DNA of 64,000 nt, from positions 1,116,001 through 1,180,000 of the forward strand of contig CBDEVU010000017.1 in assembly GCA_965243715.1 (NCBI GenBank), written 5' to 3'. This DNA comes from UBA11606 sp965243715 (lineage in GTDB: Bacteria > Actinomycetota > Acidimicrobiia > Acidimicrobiales > Aldehydirespiratoraceae). Position 1 is the first letter of the stretch. Each line of letters begins with the position of its first letter. The translations under genes were made by a program, and so were the position numbers. The notes below the pieces were generated by a model that saw only the letters and a list, made by a program, of their open reading frames with translations, did not search any database and was not told the origin of the DNA. Below, in pieces: positions 1 through 7,656 of the stretch.

Positions 1-1
1 G

Positions 2-196
2 GTGATCGGGGCCGTGGGCACGCTTGTTGCAGAAGGTGTGGCAGTGCTGGTCGTCGAACAAAACCTTCGCGCAGCAGTGGCGATGGCGGACCGAATCCTC
101 GTCATGGTGTCGGGCCGAATCGAGCTCGAAACCACCGCTGATGTAATCGCCAACGATTCAGAAATACAACGCCGATACCTCGGCGTCGATGCCTGA
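2..196 (+). CDS. ABC transporter ATP-binding protein, LivF type (C-terminal part)
   Basis: Only the last 64 codons are present; the gene begins before the window. The stretch VVEQNLRAAVAMADR is the H-loop region typical of branched-chain amino acid or amide transporter ATPases of the LivF class, followed by the usual short tail ending in RRYLGVDA. In LIV-type importers LivF hydrolyses ATP on the cytoplasmic face and works with LivG, two permeases and a binding protein; these would lie upstream. It is followed after 58 nt by a same-strand catabolic gene set, so the transporter may supply that pathway's substrate (inference). The family call is secure; the substrate is unknown. Confidence 0.85.
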   Translation: MIGAVGTLVAEGVAVLVVEQNLRAAVAMADRILVMVSGRIELETTADVIANDSEIQRRYLGVDA

Positions 197-254
197 CTTC
201 GTCACGCTCGGCTCCTCGACAACAGATTGAATTCAACAACGGAAGATTTTACAA

Positions 255-1139
255 ATGCACATGTCAATGCACAACTGGATGCGTTCAGAACCGCTTGAGG
301 TTACCTTGGCTCGACTCGCGAAATATGAATACGGAAGTATCGAGATCAAGGGTGAGCCCGATCAGTACGACACGAAGGTCGTACGTGGCCAACTCGACCA
401 CTACGGCCTCAAGTGTTGGGGTGTGATCACCCTCACGCTGGGCGATCGAAACCTCTGTGCTCAAGATGAGGCCCAGCGTGCGGCCAGCGTGCAATACGTC
501 AAAGACTGCGTCACGTTGTCCAAGGAACTCGGCGGCGAGGAGATCTCGATCGTGCCGAGCACGGTCGGCAAGATCGTCCCCGATGGCCCGCCCGAAGACG
601 AGTGGCGATGGGCGGTCGAAAGCCTCAAGCAGGTTTACGATCACGCAAACGAGGCGGGTATCCGTATGGCGATCGAGCCGCTAAATCGGTTCGAGACACA
701 CTTTGTTACCCGCGGCGCGCAGGCGCTTGCGCTGGCCGACGAGATCGGGCCCGATGTCGGGGTTTGCCTCGATGCGTTCCATATGAATATCGAGGAGGTC
801 GACTTTTTCCAAACGATCCGAGACATCGGCGACCGTATTTACGACTTTCATATCGCGGACAACAATCGAATGGCGTGTGGGATGGGAAGTCTCGATTGGC
901 CGTCCATTGTGTCCACCCTTCAAGAGGTTGGCTACAACGGGGCGCTCACCGTCGAGTTTGTGGCACCGGTCGACCGGACGCCAGCGAACCAGTATCCCGA
1001 CGCGGTCGAAACCAACCCGGTCGATATCAGCGCGGAGGAGTTGCAGTTCATCATCGATCACGGCAGCAGCCTGCTCTCCGAAGGGTTCTACGACATGCTC
1101 GTCGGCAAATGTGCCGAGACGATCCTGCCGCTCATCTGA
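255..1139 (+). CDS. Sugar phosphate isomerase/epimerase, D-tagatose 3-epimerase-like
   Basis: A 294-residue TIM-barrel protein of the xylose isomerase-like (AP endonuclease 2) superfamily. The expected metal ligands of ketose 3-epimerases are visible: E141 (AIEPLNR), D173 and H176 (CLDAFHMNIEE), H199 (DFHIADNNR) and E234 (VEFVAP). CLDAFHMNIEE is close to the D-tagatose/D-psicose 3-epimerase signature. Known members interconvert C3 epimers of free ketoses with Mn2+ or Co2+; the substrate here is not determined. The start at 255 follows a GGAAG ribosome site; in-frame ATGs at 261 and 267 are possible alternatives. The enolase-superfamily gene begins 5 nt after the stop, so the two are probably cotranscribed. 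Confidence 0.85.
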   Translation: MHMSMHNWMRSEPLEVTLARLAKYEYGSIEIKGEPDQYDTKVVRGQLDHYGLKCWGVITLTLGDRNLCAQDEAQRAASVQYVKDCVTLSKELGGEEISIVPSTVGKIVPDGPPEDEWRWAVESLKQVYDHANEAGIRMAIEPLNRFETHFVTRGAQALALADEIGPDVGVCLDAFHMNIEEVDFFQTIRDIGDRIYDFHIADNNRMACGMGSLDWPSIVSTLQEVGYNGALTVEFVAPVDRTPANQYPDAVETNPVDISAEELQFIIDHGSSLLSEGFYDMLVGKCAETILPLI

Positions 1140-1143
1140 TCCG

Positions 1144-2313
1144 GTGAAGATCGCCAAGGTCTCAGCGGAGTGGCTGAGCTGCCCAATTCCGCCCGGCAAG
1201 GTTCATGTATCGGACTTCGGTCGGATCGAGTCGTTCGACATGGCGCTCGTGTCGGTCGAAACGACCGACGGCATGATCGGCTGGGGCGAGGCCAAAGCAG
1301 CGGTGGGGAGTGCCGGGTCATGTCGCTCAGTGGTCGCTGCTGTCAATCACGAGCTCGCTCCCGAACTCGTTGGCCTCGACCCCCGCCAGATCAATCGTGC
1401 ATGGGACATCGGATACAACGGCAGCCGAGCGAGCCACGCCATAGATCGCGGTCGCGCCTTTCCTGTATTGGGCAGGCGTGGTACCACGATCAGTGCGCTA
1501 AGCGGAGTCGACATGGCCCTGTGGGATCTCGGTGGAAAGCTACTCGGTGCACCGGTAGTCGATCTATGGGGTGGCCCGCGCCAGGCCACAATGCCGATGT
1601 ACGCGAGCGGAGGCTGGGCGTCAGAGGAAAAGATTGGCGAGCAACTTCTCAGCTACGTCGCCAGTGGCTTCGGTGCTGTGAAGATGCGGGTTGGAGTGAT
1701 GGACGGTTCGGTCGCAGCGAGCGTGGCCCGGGTCCGAGCGGCACGCGAAGCTCTCGGCCCTGACATTGGGTTGATGGTGGACGCCCACGGAACATTCTCT
1801 TCGCCGGAGGCCATCCGCTTCGCGGCGCGGGTCGATGACTGTGATCTCTCGTGGTTCGAAGAACCGGTCAACAGCGACAACCCCGAGGGAACCGCACGGG
1901 TCCGGGCATCAACGTCTATCCCGATCGCAGCGGGGGAGAGCGAGTCAACTCGCTTCGACGTCCGTGATCTCATATCCCACCGTGCAATCGATGTCGTCCA
2001 GCCAGATCTCGCCATTTGTGGCGGCCCGTCGGAGGCTCGGCGGATCGCTGCGCTCGCCGAATCCCATCAACTTGAATTGGCGCCGCATTGTTGGGGCTCG
2101 GCTCTGTCGTTCCGCGCCGGAGTGTCGCTCGCGTTCGCGAGTTCCGCAGCGACGATCATTGAATATTCTCTGGGTGCGAATCCACTGCTCCATGATCTCG
2201 TCGATGAGACACACGAGCACAACCACGGCCGAATCGCTGCTCCAACTGGCGCTGGCTTCGGGCTCACGATCAATCAGGACTTTGTCCGTGAATACTCCGT
2301 CGCGGACCGCTGA
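1144..2313 (+). CDS. Mandelate racemase/muconate lactonizing enzyme family protein (acid-sugar dehydratase-like)
   Basis: A 389-residue enolase-superfamily protein. The barrel carries the metal ligands D213 (VDAHGT), E239 or E240 (WFEEPV) and E265 (AAGESES), and a catalytic His at H315 (APHCWG), which places it in the mandelate-racemase-type group. The second-strand motif is KMR (K180-M-R182) rather than KxK, as seen in some sugar-acid dehydratases. Such enzymes abstract an alpha proton from a carboxylate and usually dehydrate an aldonate. I chose GTG 1144, 5 nt after the epimerase stop; the frame stays open back to 877 but that part overlaps the epimerase and does not look like the family. 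Substrate unknown. Confidence 0.85.
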   Translation: MKIAKVSAEWLSCPIPPGKVHVSDFGRIESFDMALVSVETTDGMIGWGEAKAAVGSAGSCRSVVAAVNHELAPELVGLDPRQINRAWDIGYNGSRASHAIDRGRAFPVLGRRGTTISALSGVDMALWDLGGKLLGAPVVDLWGGPRQATMPMYASGGWASEEKIGEQLLSYVASGFGAVKMRVGVMDGSVAASVARVRAAREALGPDIGLMVDAHGTFSSPEAIRFAARVDDCDLSWFEEPVNSDNPEGTARVRASTSIPIAAGESESTRFDVRDLISHRAIDVVQPDLAICGGPSEARRIAALAESHQLELAPHCWGSALSFRAGVSLAFASSAATIIEYSLGANPLLHDLVDETHEHNHGRIAAPTGAGFGLTINQDFVREYSVADR

Positions 2314-2345
2314 CCGGCTCACAGAATTTTGAAAGTAGGAAAGAC

Positions 2346-2768
2346 ATGGAATCACGAATCGAACACGTCAACGTCATGGTCGACGATTTGGGGGCGGCGA
2401 TCGTCTTCTATCGCGATGTTCTGGGGCTTGAGCCGCTCGATCCTCCAAACCTGGGTTTCCCGGCGATGTTCTTTCGACTGAATACTGAGCAAACAATTCA
2501 CGTCAACGAGCTGGCGGACGTTAAACCTGCCCGCGCACACTTCTGTGTACGTGTCGCCGACTTCAATGCGGCATTCCGGATGATGGTCAAACTCGATGTG
2601 CTGGAGATTGAGACCTGGGGCCGGCCGCGCCTACTCCCGGGTGGTGTGATGCAAATGTTCGTCAGAGATCCAGCTGGCAATCTGATTGAAGTCGCGTCGG
2701 AGCCCGACGCCGTGATCGACGACGACGTGATTGGCCACGAGCTGATGCTCCCAGAGTCTGTGCAGTGA
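2346..2768 (+). CDS. VOC family protein (glyoxalase/bleomycin resistance/extradiol dioxygenase fold)
   Basis: A 140-residue single-domain vicinal oxygen chelate protein. The N-terminus IEHVNVMVDDLGAAIVFY is the standard first beta-alpha unit, with H7 as likely metal ligand; further candidate ligands are the His in TIHVNEL, the His in AHFCVRV and the Glu in NLIEVASEP. Family members include lyases, dioxygenases and epimerases, so the reaction cannot be read from the sequence. An AGGAAAG ribosome site precedes the ATG. Its stop overlaps the next gene's GTG by four bases (GTGA), so the two are translationally coupled and probably act in one pathway. Confidence 0.85.
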   Translation: MESRIEHVNVMVDDLGAAIVFYRDVLGLEPLDPPNLGFPAMFFRLNTEQTIHVNELADVKPARAHFCVRVADFNAAFRMMVKLDVLEIETWGRPRLLPGGVMQMFVRDPAGNLIEVASEPDAVIDDDVIGHELMLPESVQ

Positions 2769-3679
2769 TCGTTTTGCTCGAAACCGTGCACCCAGACGCG
2801 GTTTCAGTGCTCGAGAAAATCGACGATGTAGTGCTCGTCGACGATCCGCCGCACTTAGGTATCGAAGGGGAACTGAGCGAGGTCAAGGCGCTCGTAACCC
2901 GTGGCCTTGGTCGCGTCGATGCGTCGATGCTCAGCTCACTCCCGAATCTCATCGTCGTTGGACGGTGTGGTGCAGGCCTCGATAACATTGATCTCGACGC
3001 GGCGGCCGAGGCGGGAGTGACCGTCGTGAACGCTCCTGGATTGACCGCCGGCGCTGTTGCGGAACACGCAATGATGTTGACTTTGGCACTTGCTCGTCAG
3101 CTCGGCCGCATTGCGCCAGCCGTCGCCGAAGGCGACTGGGTAGTGCGGGACGGGATCGAGCTCGTCGAGTTGGCGGGAAAACGCATGGGCATTGTTGGCA
3201 TGGGTTCGATTGGCCAGCGCGTCGCACATCTCGGTGCGGCATTCGGAATGGACGTGGTCTACTGGAACCGACGCAAGGTCAAGTCCGAGGCCACACGCCT
3301 CGAGCTCGAAGAACTGTTGAAGACGAGCGACGTGATTCAGATCTGCGTCGCGCACGCGATCGACACCGAAGGCCTGATCGATGCGCCCGCGTTTTCGGCC
3401 ATGAGTTCATCGACACTGCTCGTCAACACCTCACGGGGTTCCATCGTCGACCATGACGCGCTCGCAGCGGCTCTTTTGGACGGTGGGATCGGTGGCTACG
3501 GCGCCGATGTATGGCTGGAGGAGCCTCCGCAAGCCCTCGACCTCTTGAAACACCCGAGGGTCATAGTTACTCCGCATGTGGCCACGTTCACCGACCGCTC
3601 GTACCGGGCAATATGTGTTCGTGCGGCGGAAGCGGTCGGTGAAGTCTTGGACATGAGTGGGCGTGGCTCACACGATTGA
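2765..3679 (+). CDS. D-isomer-specific 2-hydroxyacid dehydrogenase
   Basis: A 304-residue NAD-dependent dehydrogenase of the phosphoglycerate dehydrogenase family. The nucleotide-binding motif GMGSIGQRVAHLGAAFG, the catalytic Arg in NTSRGSIVDHDAL, the Glu region ADVWLEEPP and the catalytic His in TPHVATFT are all present and in order. It lacks the C-terminal regulatory (ACT) domain of biosynthetic SerA, so a catabolic 2-keto acid/2-hydroxyacid reaction is more likely. It closes the 0.25-3.7 kb cassette of epimerase, dehydratase, VOC protein and dehydrogenase. GTG start coupled to the VOC gene. Substrate unknown. Confidence 0.88.
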   Translation: MIVLLETVHPDAVSVLEKIDDVVLVDDPPHLGIEGELSEVKALVTRGLGRVDASMLSSLPNLIVVGRCGAGLDNIDLDAAAEAGVTVVNAPGLTAGAVAEHAMMLTLALARQLGRIAPAVAEGDWVVRDGIELVELAGKRMGIVGMGSIGQRVAHLGAAFGMDVVYWNRRKVKSEATRLELEELLKTSDVIQICVAHAIDTEGLIDAPAFSAMSSSTLLVNTSRGSIVDHDALAAALLDGGIGGYGADVWLEEPPQALDLLKHPRVIVTPHVATFTDRSYRAICVRAAEAVGEVLDMSGRGSHD

Positions 3680-3774
3680 TGTGCTTAGTACTCCTATGCC
3701 CTCAATCTCTACTTCGACTCGATCGTCAGCCGTTGACCAGGTGTTTCGTCTCATGCGGCGGCGTAGGTGCCCGT

Positions 3775-3833
3775 CCAGGGGATGTATGTACTTGGGGTTT
3801 GTGTCGCCCCACCGACACCATAGAAACCCCTGG
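3775..3833. other. Nested inverted repeats with two alternative foldings
   Basis: GGGGTTT (3794-3800) followed directly by GTGTCG (3801-3806) pairs with CGACAC (3813-3818), a 5-nt bulge, then AAACCCC (3824-3830): 13 pairs around a 6-nt loop. A competing outer pair CCAGGGG (3775-3781) with CCCCTGG (3827-3833) uses the same CCCC. No T-run follows on either strand, so it is not a textbook intrinsic terminator. It could be a terminator-like structure, an RNA switch or an old mobile-element end. Confidence 0.5.
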
Positions 3834-4025
3834 CCCGGGCGGTGCCAGAACCCGCGGTGGTGGCGTTGTCAGCCGGGGCTCCGGGTACGAGTCGATTCAA
3901 TCGATCGCCATCGGCACTGCAAGGTTCCATGGCAATCGGTCCCTGTCGCATCTTGTAGCCAACCCCACGCTAGCTACTGGAGTTGCAACGTTGGGCTAGG
4001 GGAAGGTGGGCAGTGGATTAGCTAC

Positions 4026-4031
4026 TACGCT
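4026..4031 (+). promoter_or_regulatory. -10 box TACGCT for the aldehyde dehydrogenase (leaderless)
   Basis: TACGCT ends 6 nt before the ATG at 4038, so transcription would start at or next to the A of the start codon. No Shine-Dalgarno sequence is present. Confidence 0.6.
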
Positions 4032-4037
4032 GCGCGT

Positions 4038-5492
4038 ATGAAGTCAGTATCTGCGCCGTTGGGCGCGCACCTTATCGGCGGTTCTTGGCTGGCCGACGGA
4101 CCGTCGGGGATTAGTGAAAATCCGGCCCGCCCCAACGAACCGGTTGGTTCGTATCCGCTGGGCGATGCCGCCACCGTGGACGAGGCGGTGAGTGCTGCCG
4201 TTGATGCATTCGCTAGTTGGCGTGCTACGCCGTTTGGGCTACGGGCTCGGATTTTGGAAAAGGCTGCCACCTTGCTGGAAGAGGCGGCCGAAGAGATTGC
4301 CCGGTTGTGTACCCTCGAAGAAGGTAAAACTATCGCCGAGTCGCGGGGCGAAACCATGCTCGCCGCCGAGACCTTCCGCTTCCACGCGGGAATGGCTAAG
4401 ACGTCGACCGAACGTATCTTCCCCACGGGGACACCGGGCGAAACAATCCGAACCGTGCGGGTCCCGTTGGGTGTGGTTGGCGTTATTACCCCATGGAACT
4501 TCCCCGTCCAGATTCCGGCGTGGAAAATCGCGCCAGCGTTGGCGGCGGGCAACACGGTTGTTTGGAAGCCTGCAAGCAACACACCGCTCACGTCGGTGGC
4601 GATTGCCCGAGTGCTGACTGAATCGGGGCTCCCGCCGGGCGTGCTCAACCTTGTACTTGGCCCGGGGTCGATGGGGGCCGCGTTGGTCGCTGACCGACGC
4701 GTCGATGGTTTGACCTTCACCGGTTCGGTGCCGGTCGGCTTTGGTATTCGCGATATCGTCACCGCCCGCAACGGACGGGTGCAACTCGAGTTGGGGGGCC
4801 ACAACCCGGCGATGGTGTTCGACGATTGTGACCTCGACCTAGCGGTTCCGTCTCTAGTCGGCGGGGCGATGGGCGCGACAGGGCAAAAGTGTACGGCGAC
4901 CCGCCGTATTATTGCCGTGGGGTCGATCTACGACGAACTCGTGGCACGCCTCGCGTCAGCCGTTATGGCGCTCAGGGTGGGAGACGGCATGATCGAAGGG
5001 GTGGGAATCGGTCCGCTAGTTTCGGCCGGGGCCGCCGCCGAGGTGCGAGAAGCGCTCGATCAGGCCAAGGCCGAAGGGGCAGAGGTCGTGGCCAGCAACG
5101 AATCAGTTCCTGACTCCCATTGCTTTTTTGCCCCCACCCTTCTCACCGGAACCACGGCCCTTTCCATTGCCACCGAAGAAGTGTTCGGCCCGATTTCTAC
5201 CGTTCTGCGTGTCGATTCCGAAGACCAAGCTTTCGCCCTCGCTAACGACACCGAATTTGGCCTGTCTGCCTCGGTGTTCACCAACGATTTATGGCGTATC
5301 GATCGCGCCGTCCACGAACTGCAGGCGGGGATCGTGAAGGTCAATGCTCCCACCACGGGCAGTGAACTTCATGTTCCGTTCGGGGGAGAGAAGTCATCGT
5401 CAGCCCACGCCGCTCGTGAGCAAGGCGACACAGCGGTCGACTTCTTCACCCGCACCCGCACAGCCTACATCCGACCCGGCACGGTCCGTTAG
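4038..5492 (+). CDS. NAD(P)-dependent aldehyde dehydrogenase, semialdehyde dehydrogenase type
   Basis: A 484-residue aldehyde dehydrogenase. The general base E251 (LELGGHNP) and the catalytic cysteine C285 (GATGQKCTATRR) are present, as is the cofactor motif around TFTGSVPVG. The C-terminal segment with KSSSAHAAREQG then VDFFTRTRTAYI resembles 2,5-dioxovalerate (alpha-ketoglutaric semialdehyde) dehydrogenases of acid-sugar pathways, which would suit the upstream epimerase and dehydratase genes; this subfamily call is an inference. The start at 4038 is fixed by a leaderless promoter. Its stop overlaps the stop of the convergent Ldh_2 gene by 4 nt (TTAG). Confidence 0.88.
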   Translation: MKSVSAPLGAHLIGGSWLADGPSGISENPARPNEPVGSYPLGDAATVDEAVSAAVDAFASWRATPFGLRARILEKAATLLEEAAEEIARLCTLEEGKTIAESRGETMLAAETFRFHAGMAKTSTERIFPTGTPGETIRTVRVPLGVVGVITPWNFPVQIPAWKIAPALAAGNTVVWKPASNTPLTSVAIARVLTESGLPPGVLNLVLGPGSMGAALVADRRVDGLTFTGSVPVGFGIRDIVTARNGRVQLELGGHNPAMVFDDCDLDLAVPSLVGGAMGATGQKCTATRRIIAVGSIYDELVARLASAVMALRVGDGMIEGVGIGPLVSAGAAAEVREALDQAKAEGAEVVASNESVPDSHCFFAPTLLTGTTALSIATEEVFGPISTVLRVDSEDQAFALANDTEFGLSASVFTNDLWRIDRAVHELQAGIVKVNAPTTGSELHVPFGGEKSSSAHAAREQGDTAVDFFTRTRTAYIRPGTVR

Positions 5493-6475
5493 CCAGCGGC
5501 CAGAGAGAGGGTCAAATCCCAAACGTCGGCTTCGACCTCGACGGCGATTGGTTCGACCCGCCCGGTGCCGGGCAGGCGAGCCCCGGGCTGATCGGCGATG
5601 GAGGCCGTAAGCGCTTCGAGTCGCCGGTAAAAGCCGTCACTGTGGTACCCGCCCGGGTCGATCACGATGTAGAACTGACCGAGAGCGTGAGGCAACCCTT
5701 GGGGGGTCTTGAGCGGGGGCACGTCGACGCTGAGACGGCCGCCGGTAAGGCCCGCGGCGAGGAGTTCGACTAGGAGCCCGAGGCCGTAGCCCTTGTATCC
5801 ACCAGCGGAGAGCAGCGAACCGTTGAGGGCGGCGTGGGGATCAGTTGTCGGCTCGCCGTGGGTGTCGACGGCCCAACCCAACGGGATTGACTCGCCCGCC
5901 GCGGCCGCCATGGTGATCTTGCCGAGGGCGACGGCGCTGGTCGAAAAGTCGAACTGAAAGGCCACGCCACCATTGCCGTCAGGAACCGCCATGGCGAACG
6001 GGTTAGTCCCGAGGACTGGTGTGGTCCCGCCCGGCGGAGCCACCCGAGCACTTGCGTTGGTTGATCCAAGGGCGAGCAGTCCGACTTTAGCGAACTGTTC
6101 GGTGAAGTACCCGAGTGAGGTGCAGGTATGGGTCTGTTCGATCGAGTAGCCGCAGATACCGTTGGTGCGAGCCGCCTCGACGGCCGCGTCGAACCCGGCC
6201 GCGAACGCCGGTTGAGCGAAACCGAGTTTGCCGTTGACCCGCACCGCCCCGGCTCGGTCGATGATGACTTCGGGGTCGACAGCACCATGGACCCGGCCCG
6301 TTTCTAGTTGCTGACAGTAGCTCTCCAGGTAGTAGAGGCCACATATTCGGTTGTCGTTACCTTCGGCGACCCGAACGGCGTGAGCCACCGCGGCGGCTAC
6401 GTCGTGGCGGGCGCCGTGGCGTTGGAGGGCGGCGGCCGACGTTGCCTCGATTTCGTCGAGGGTTACAAGGGGCAT
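5489..6475 (-). CDS. Ldh_2 family malate/L-lactate-type dehydrogenase
   Basis: A 328-residue NAD(P)-dependent oxidoreductase of the Ldh_2 fold (malate, ureidoglycolate, 2,3-diketogulonate and L-sulfolactate dehydrogenases), unrelated to Rossmann LDHs. Visible family features are the N-terminal helical segment ending in AVAEGNDNR-like VAEGNDNRI, the QTHTCTSLGYFTEQ segment with the conserved His, TNASARVAPPGG, and LGTNPFAMAVP. It reduces a 2-keto acid or oxidises a 2-hydroxyacid in the cytoplasm; substrate not readable. The ATG at 6475 has a -10 box 7 nt upstream, within a divergent promoter shared with the epimerase-like gene. The 3' end overlaps the aldehyde dehydrogenase gene by 4 nt. Confidence 0.85.
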   Translation of the reverse strand: MPLVTLDEIEATSAAALQRHGARHDVAAAVAHAVRVAEGNDNRICGLYYLESYCQQLETGRVHGAVDPEVIIDRAGAVRVNGKLGFAQPAFAAGFDAAVEAARTNGICGYSIEQTHTCTSLGYFTEQFAKVGLLALGSTNASARVAPPGGTTPVLGTNPFAMAVPDGNGGVAFQFDFSTSAVALGKITMAAAAGESIPLGWAVDTHGEPTTDPHAALNGSLLSAGGYKGYGLGLLVELLAAGLTGGRLSVDVPPLKTPQGLPHALGQFYIVIDPGGYHSDGFYRRLEALTASIADQPGARLPGTGRVEPIAVEVEADVWDLTLSLAAG

Positions 6476-6482
6476 GAGCGGG

Positions 6483-6488
6483 AGTGTA
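6483..6488 (-). promoter_or_regulatory. -10 box TACACT for the Ldh_2 gene (leaderless)
   Basis: On the minus strand TACACT lies 7 nt before the ATG at 6475. Its first two bases (TA) are the same base pairs as the first two of the opposite-facing TAGGTT box. Confidence 0.6.
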
Positions 6489-6492
6489 GGTT
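6487..6492 (+). promoter_or_regulatory. -10 box TAGGTT for the epimerase-like gene (leaderless)
   Basis: TAGGTT lies 6 nt before the ATG at 6499 and shares its TA (6487-6488) with the minus-strand box. Only 23 nt separate the two start codons, so polymerase can probably serve one direction at a time. Confidence 0.6.
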
Positions 6493-6498
6493 AGCAAC

Positions 6499-7614
6499 AT
6501 GGGGGCCATGAACGTTCTCGTTATGGGCGGCACTCGGTTCAACGGCCTCGCCGTCGTCCATGAACTCGTGGCCCAAGGTCACCAGGTCACGGTGTGCAAC
6601 CGTGGTCGCACCGAATCAGATATCCCCGACTCGGTCGAGCGGTTGATCGCCGACCGCACTGATCACGACCGCCTCCGAGAAGTCCTCGGTGGACGCCAAT
6701 GGGATTGCGTTCACGACCTGACGGCGTATCACCCTGAGGACGTCGAGATCATGCACGAGATTCTACGCGACCTGTGTGGGCATTACGTCTTTGCTAGTTC
6801 GACGGTGACGTACTGTTCGAAGAATGCAGCCATTAATGAGTCTGACCCCGACGACCGCGGGGAAACACAGATCGAGTACGGACTTCACAAACTTTTATGT
6901 GAAGACATCATTTTCGCGGCCCATGCCGATCACGCCTTCCCGGCCAGCAGCGTGGCGTTCTCTATGGTCGTGGGGCCCGGTAACCCGATGACCGATCGCG
7001 AGCCTCGGATGTTTCGGCGGATCTTGGCGGGGCGACCGGTTTTACTGCCCGGCGATGGCGCGACTCAGTTGCAGTTGGGCGATGTCGGCGATCAAGCCAA
7101 CGCCTTAGTCGCCATGATGGGTAAGCCCATTACTTTCGGGAAGCGTTACAACCTCACCGGAGCCGAGGTGCTGACCCGCAACGATTACGTGAGCCTGATC
7201 GGTGAGATCACCGGAGTTCATCCTGATGTCCGTCCGGTTCCGGCCGAGTTGATGGAGGCCTTGTGGACGGGCCAACGATTAGTCGAGTTTGCCGCGGGGA
7301 GTGGCACGCTTGACGTCCGGTCGTCGAACAAGGCGAGGAGCGAAGCCACCGCGGGGCCACGGGCGCTGCTGCGTAGCCGATTCCTGCTCGGACTTAATCT
7401 CGTGCCGCACCTTGCGCCTAACCTTCACTGGTGGAACCAAGACACGACATTTAACATCGAACGTCTCGCCACCGACATTGGATGGCGGCCCCGACACACT
7501 GCGGCGTCAATGCTGGACCGGGCCTTCGCTTGGTGGCAAAACTCTGGTGGTGTCGATCACCCCTACGATTGGTCCACCGAGGACCAGATCTTGGCCCAAG
7601 TGGCCCAGTTTTGA
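6499..7614 (+). CDS. NAD-dependent epimerase/dehydratase family protein
   Basis: A 371-residue extended short-chain dehydrogenase. The N-terminal MNVLVMGGTRFNGLAVV has the GGTRFNG glycine motif and is followed by CNRGRTESD at the end of the second strand, as in the CSP41/isoflavone-reductase-like branch, where the catalytic Tyr-x3-Lys pair is often poorly conserved; here YGLHKLLCE fits the Tyr-x3-Lys position. It probably acts on a sugar nucleotide or is a structural relative; function unassigned. ATG 6499 fits a leaderless promoter; ATG 6508 is a weaker alternative. There is no operon partner downstream within 40 nt except a separate membrane protein gene. Confidence 0.8.
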   Translation: MGAMNVLVMGGTRFNGLAVVHELVAQGHQVTVCNRGRTESDIPDSVERLIADRTDHDRLREVLGGRQWDCVHDLTAYHPEDVEIMHEILRDLCGHYVFASSTVTYCSKNAAINESDPDDRGETQIEYGLHKLLCEDIIFAAHADHAFPASSVAFSMVVGPGNPMTDREPRMFRRILAGRPVLLPGDGATQLQLGDVGDQANALVAMMGKPITFGKRYNLTGAEVLTRNDYVSLIGEITGVHPDVRPVPAELMEALWTGQRLVEFAAGSGTLDVRSSNKARSEATAGPRALLRSRFLLGLNLVPHLAPNLHWWNQDTTFNIERLATDIGWRPRHTAASMLDRAFAWWQNSGGVDHPYDWSTEDQILAQVAQF

Positions 7615-7656
7615 GTGCGGTGCCTGACTTGCACATGATTGTGGCAATATCAACCT

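Larger units (their letters stand above)
3680..4037. other. Structured non-coding gap
   Basis: This 358-nt interval has no convincing gene. It lies between the end of the catabolic cassette and a leaderless aldehyde dehydrogenase gene. It contains the nested inverted repeats described at 3775-3833 and ends in the -10 box at 4026-4031. The frame of the downstream dehydrogenase is open back to 3657, but the peptide there is rich in Arg, Cys and Trp and matches nothing I recognise. No tRNA cloverleaf was found. Confidence 0.6.

Noticed and set aside
877..1143. Extension of the enolase-superfamily frame
   Set aside because: Lies within the epimerase gene; GTG 1144 matches the usual start.
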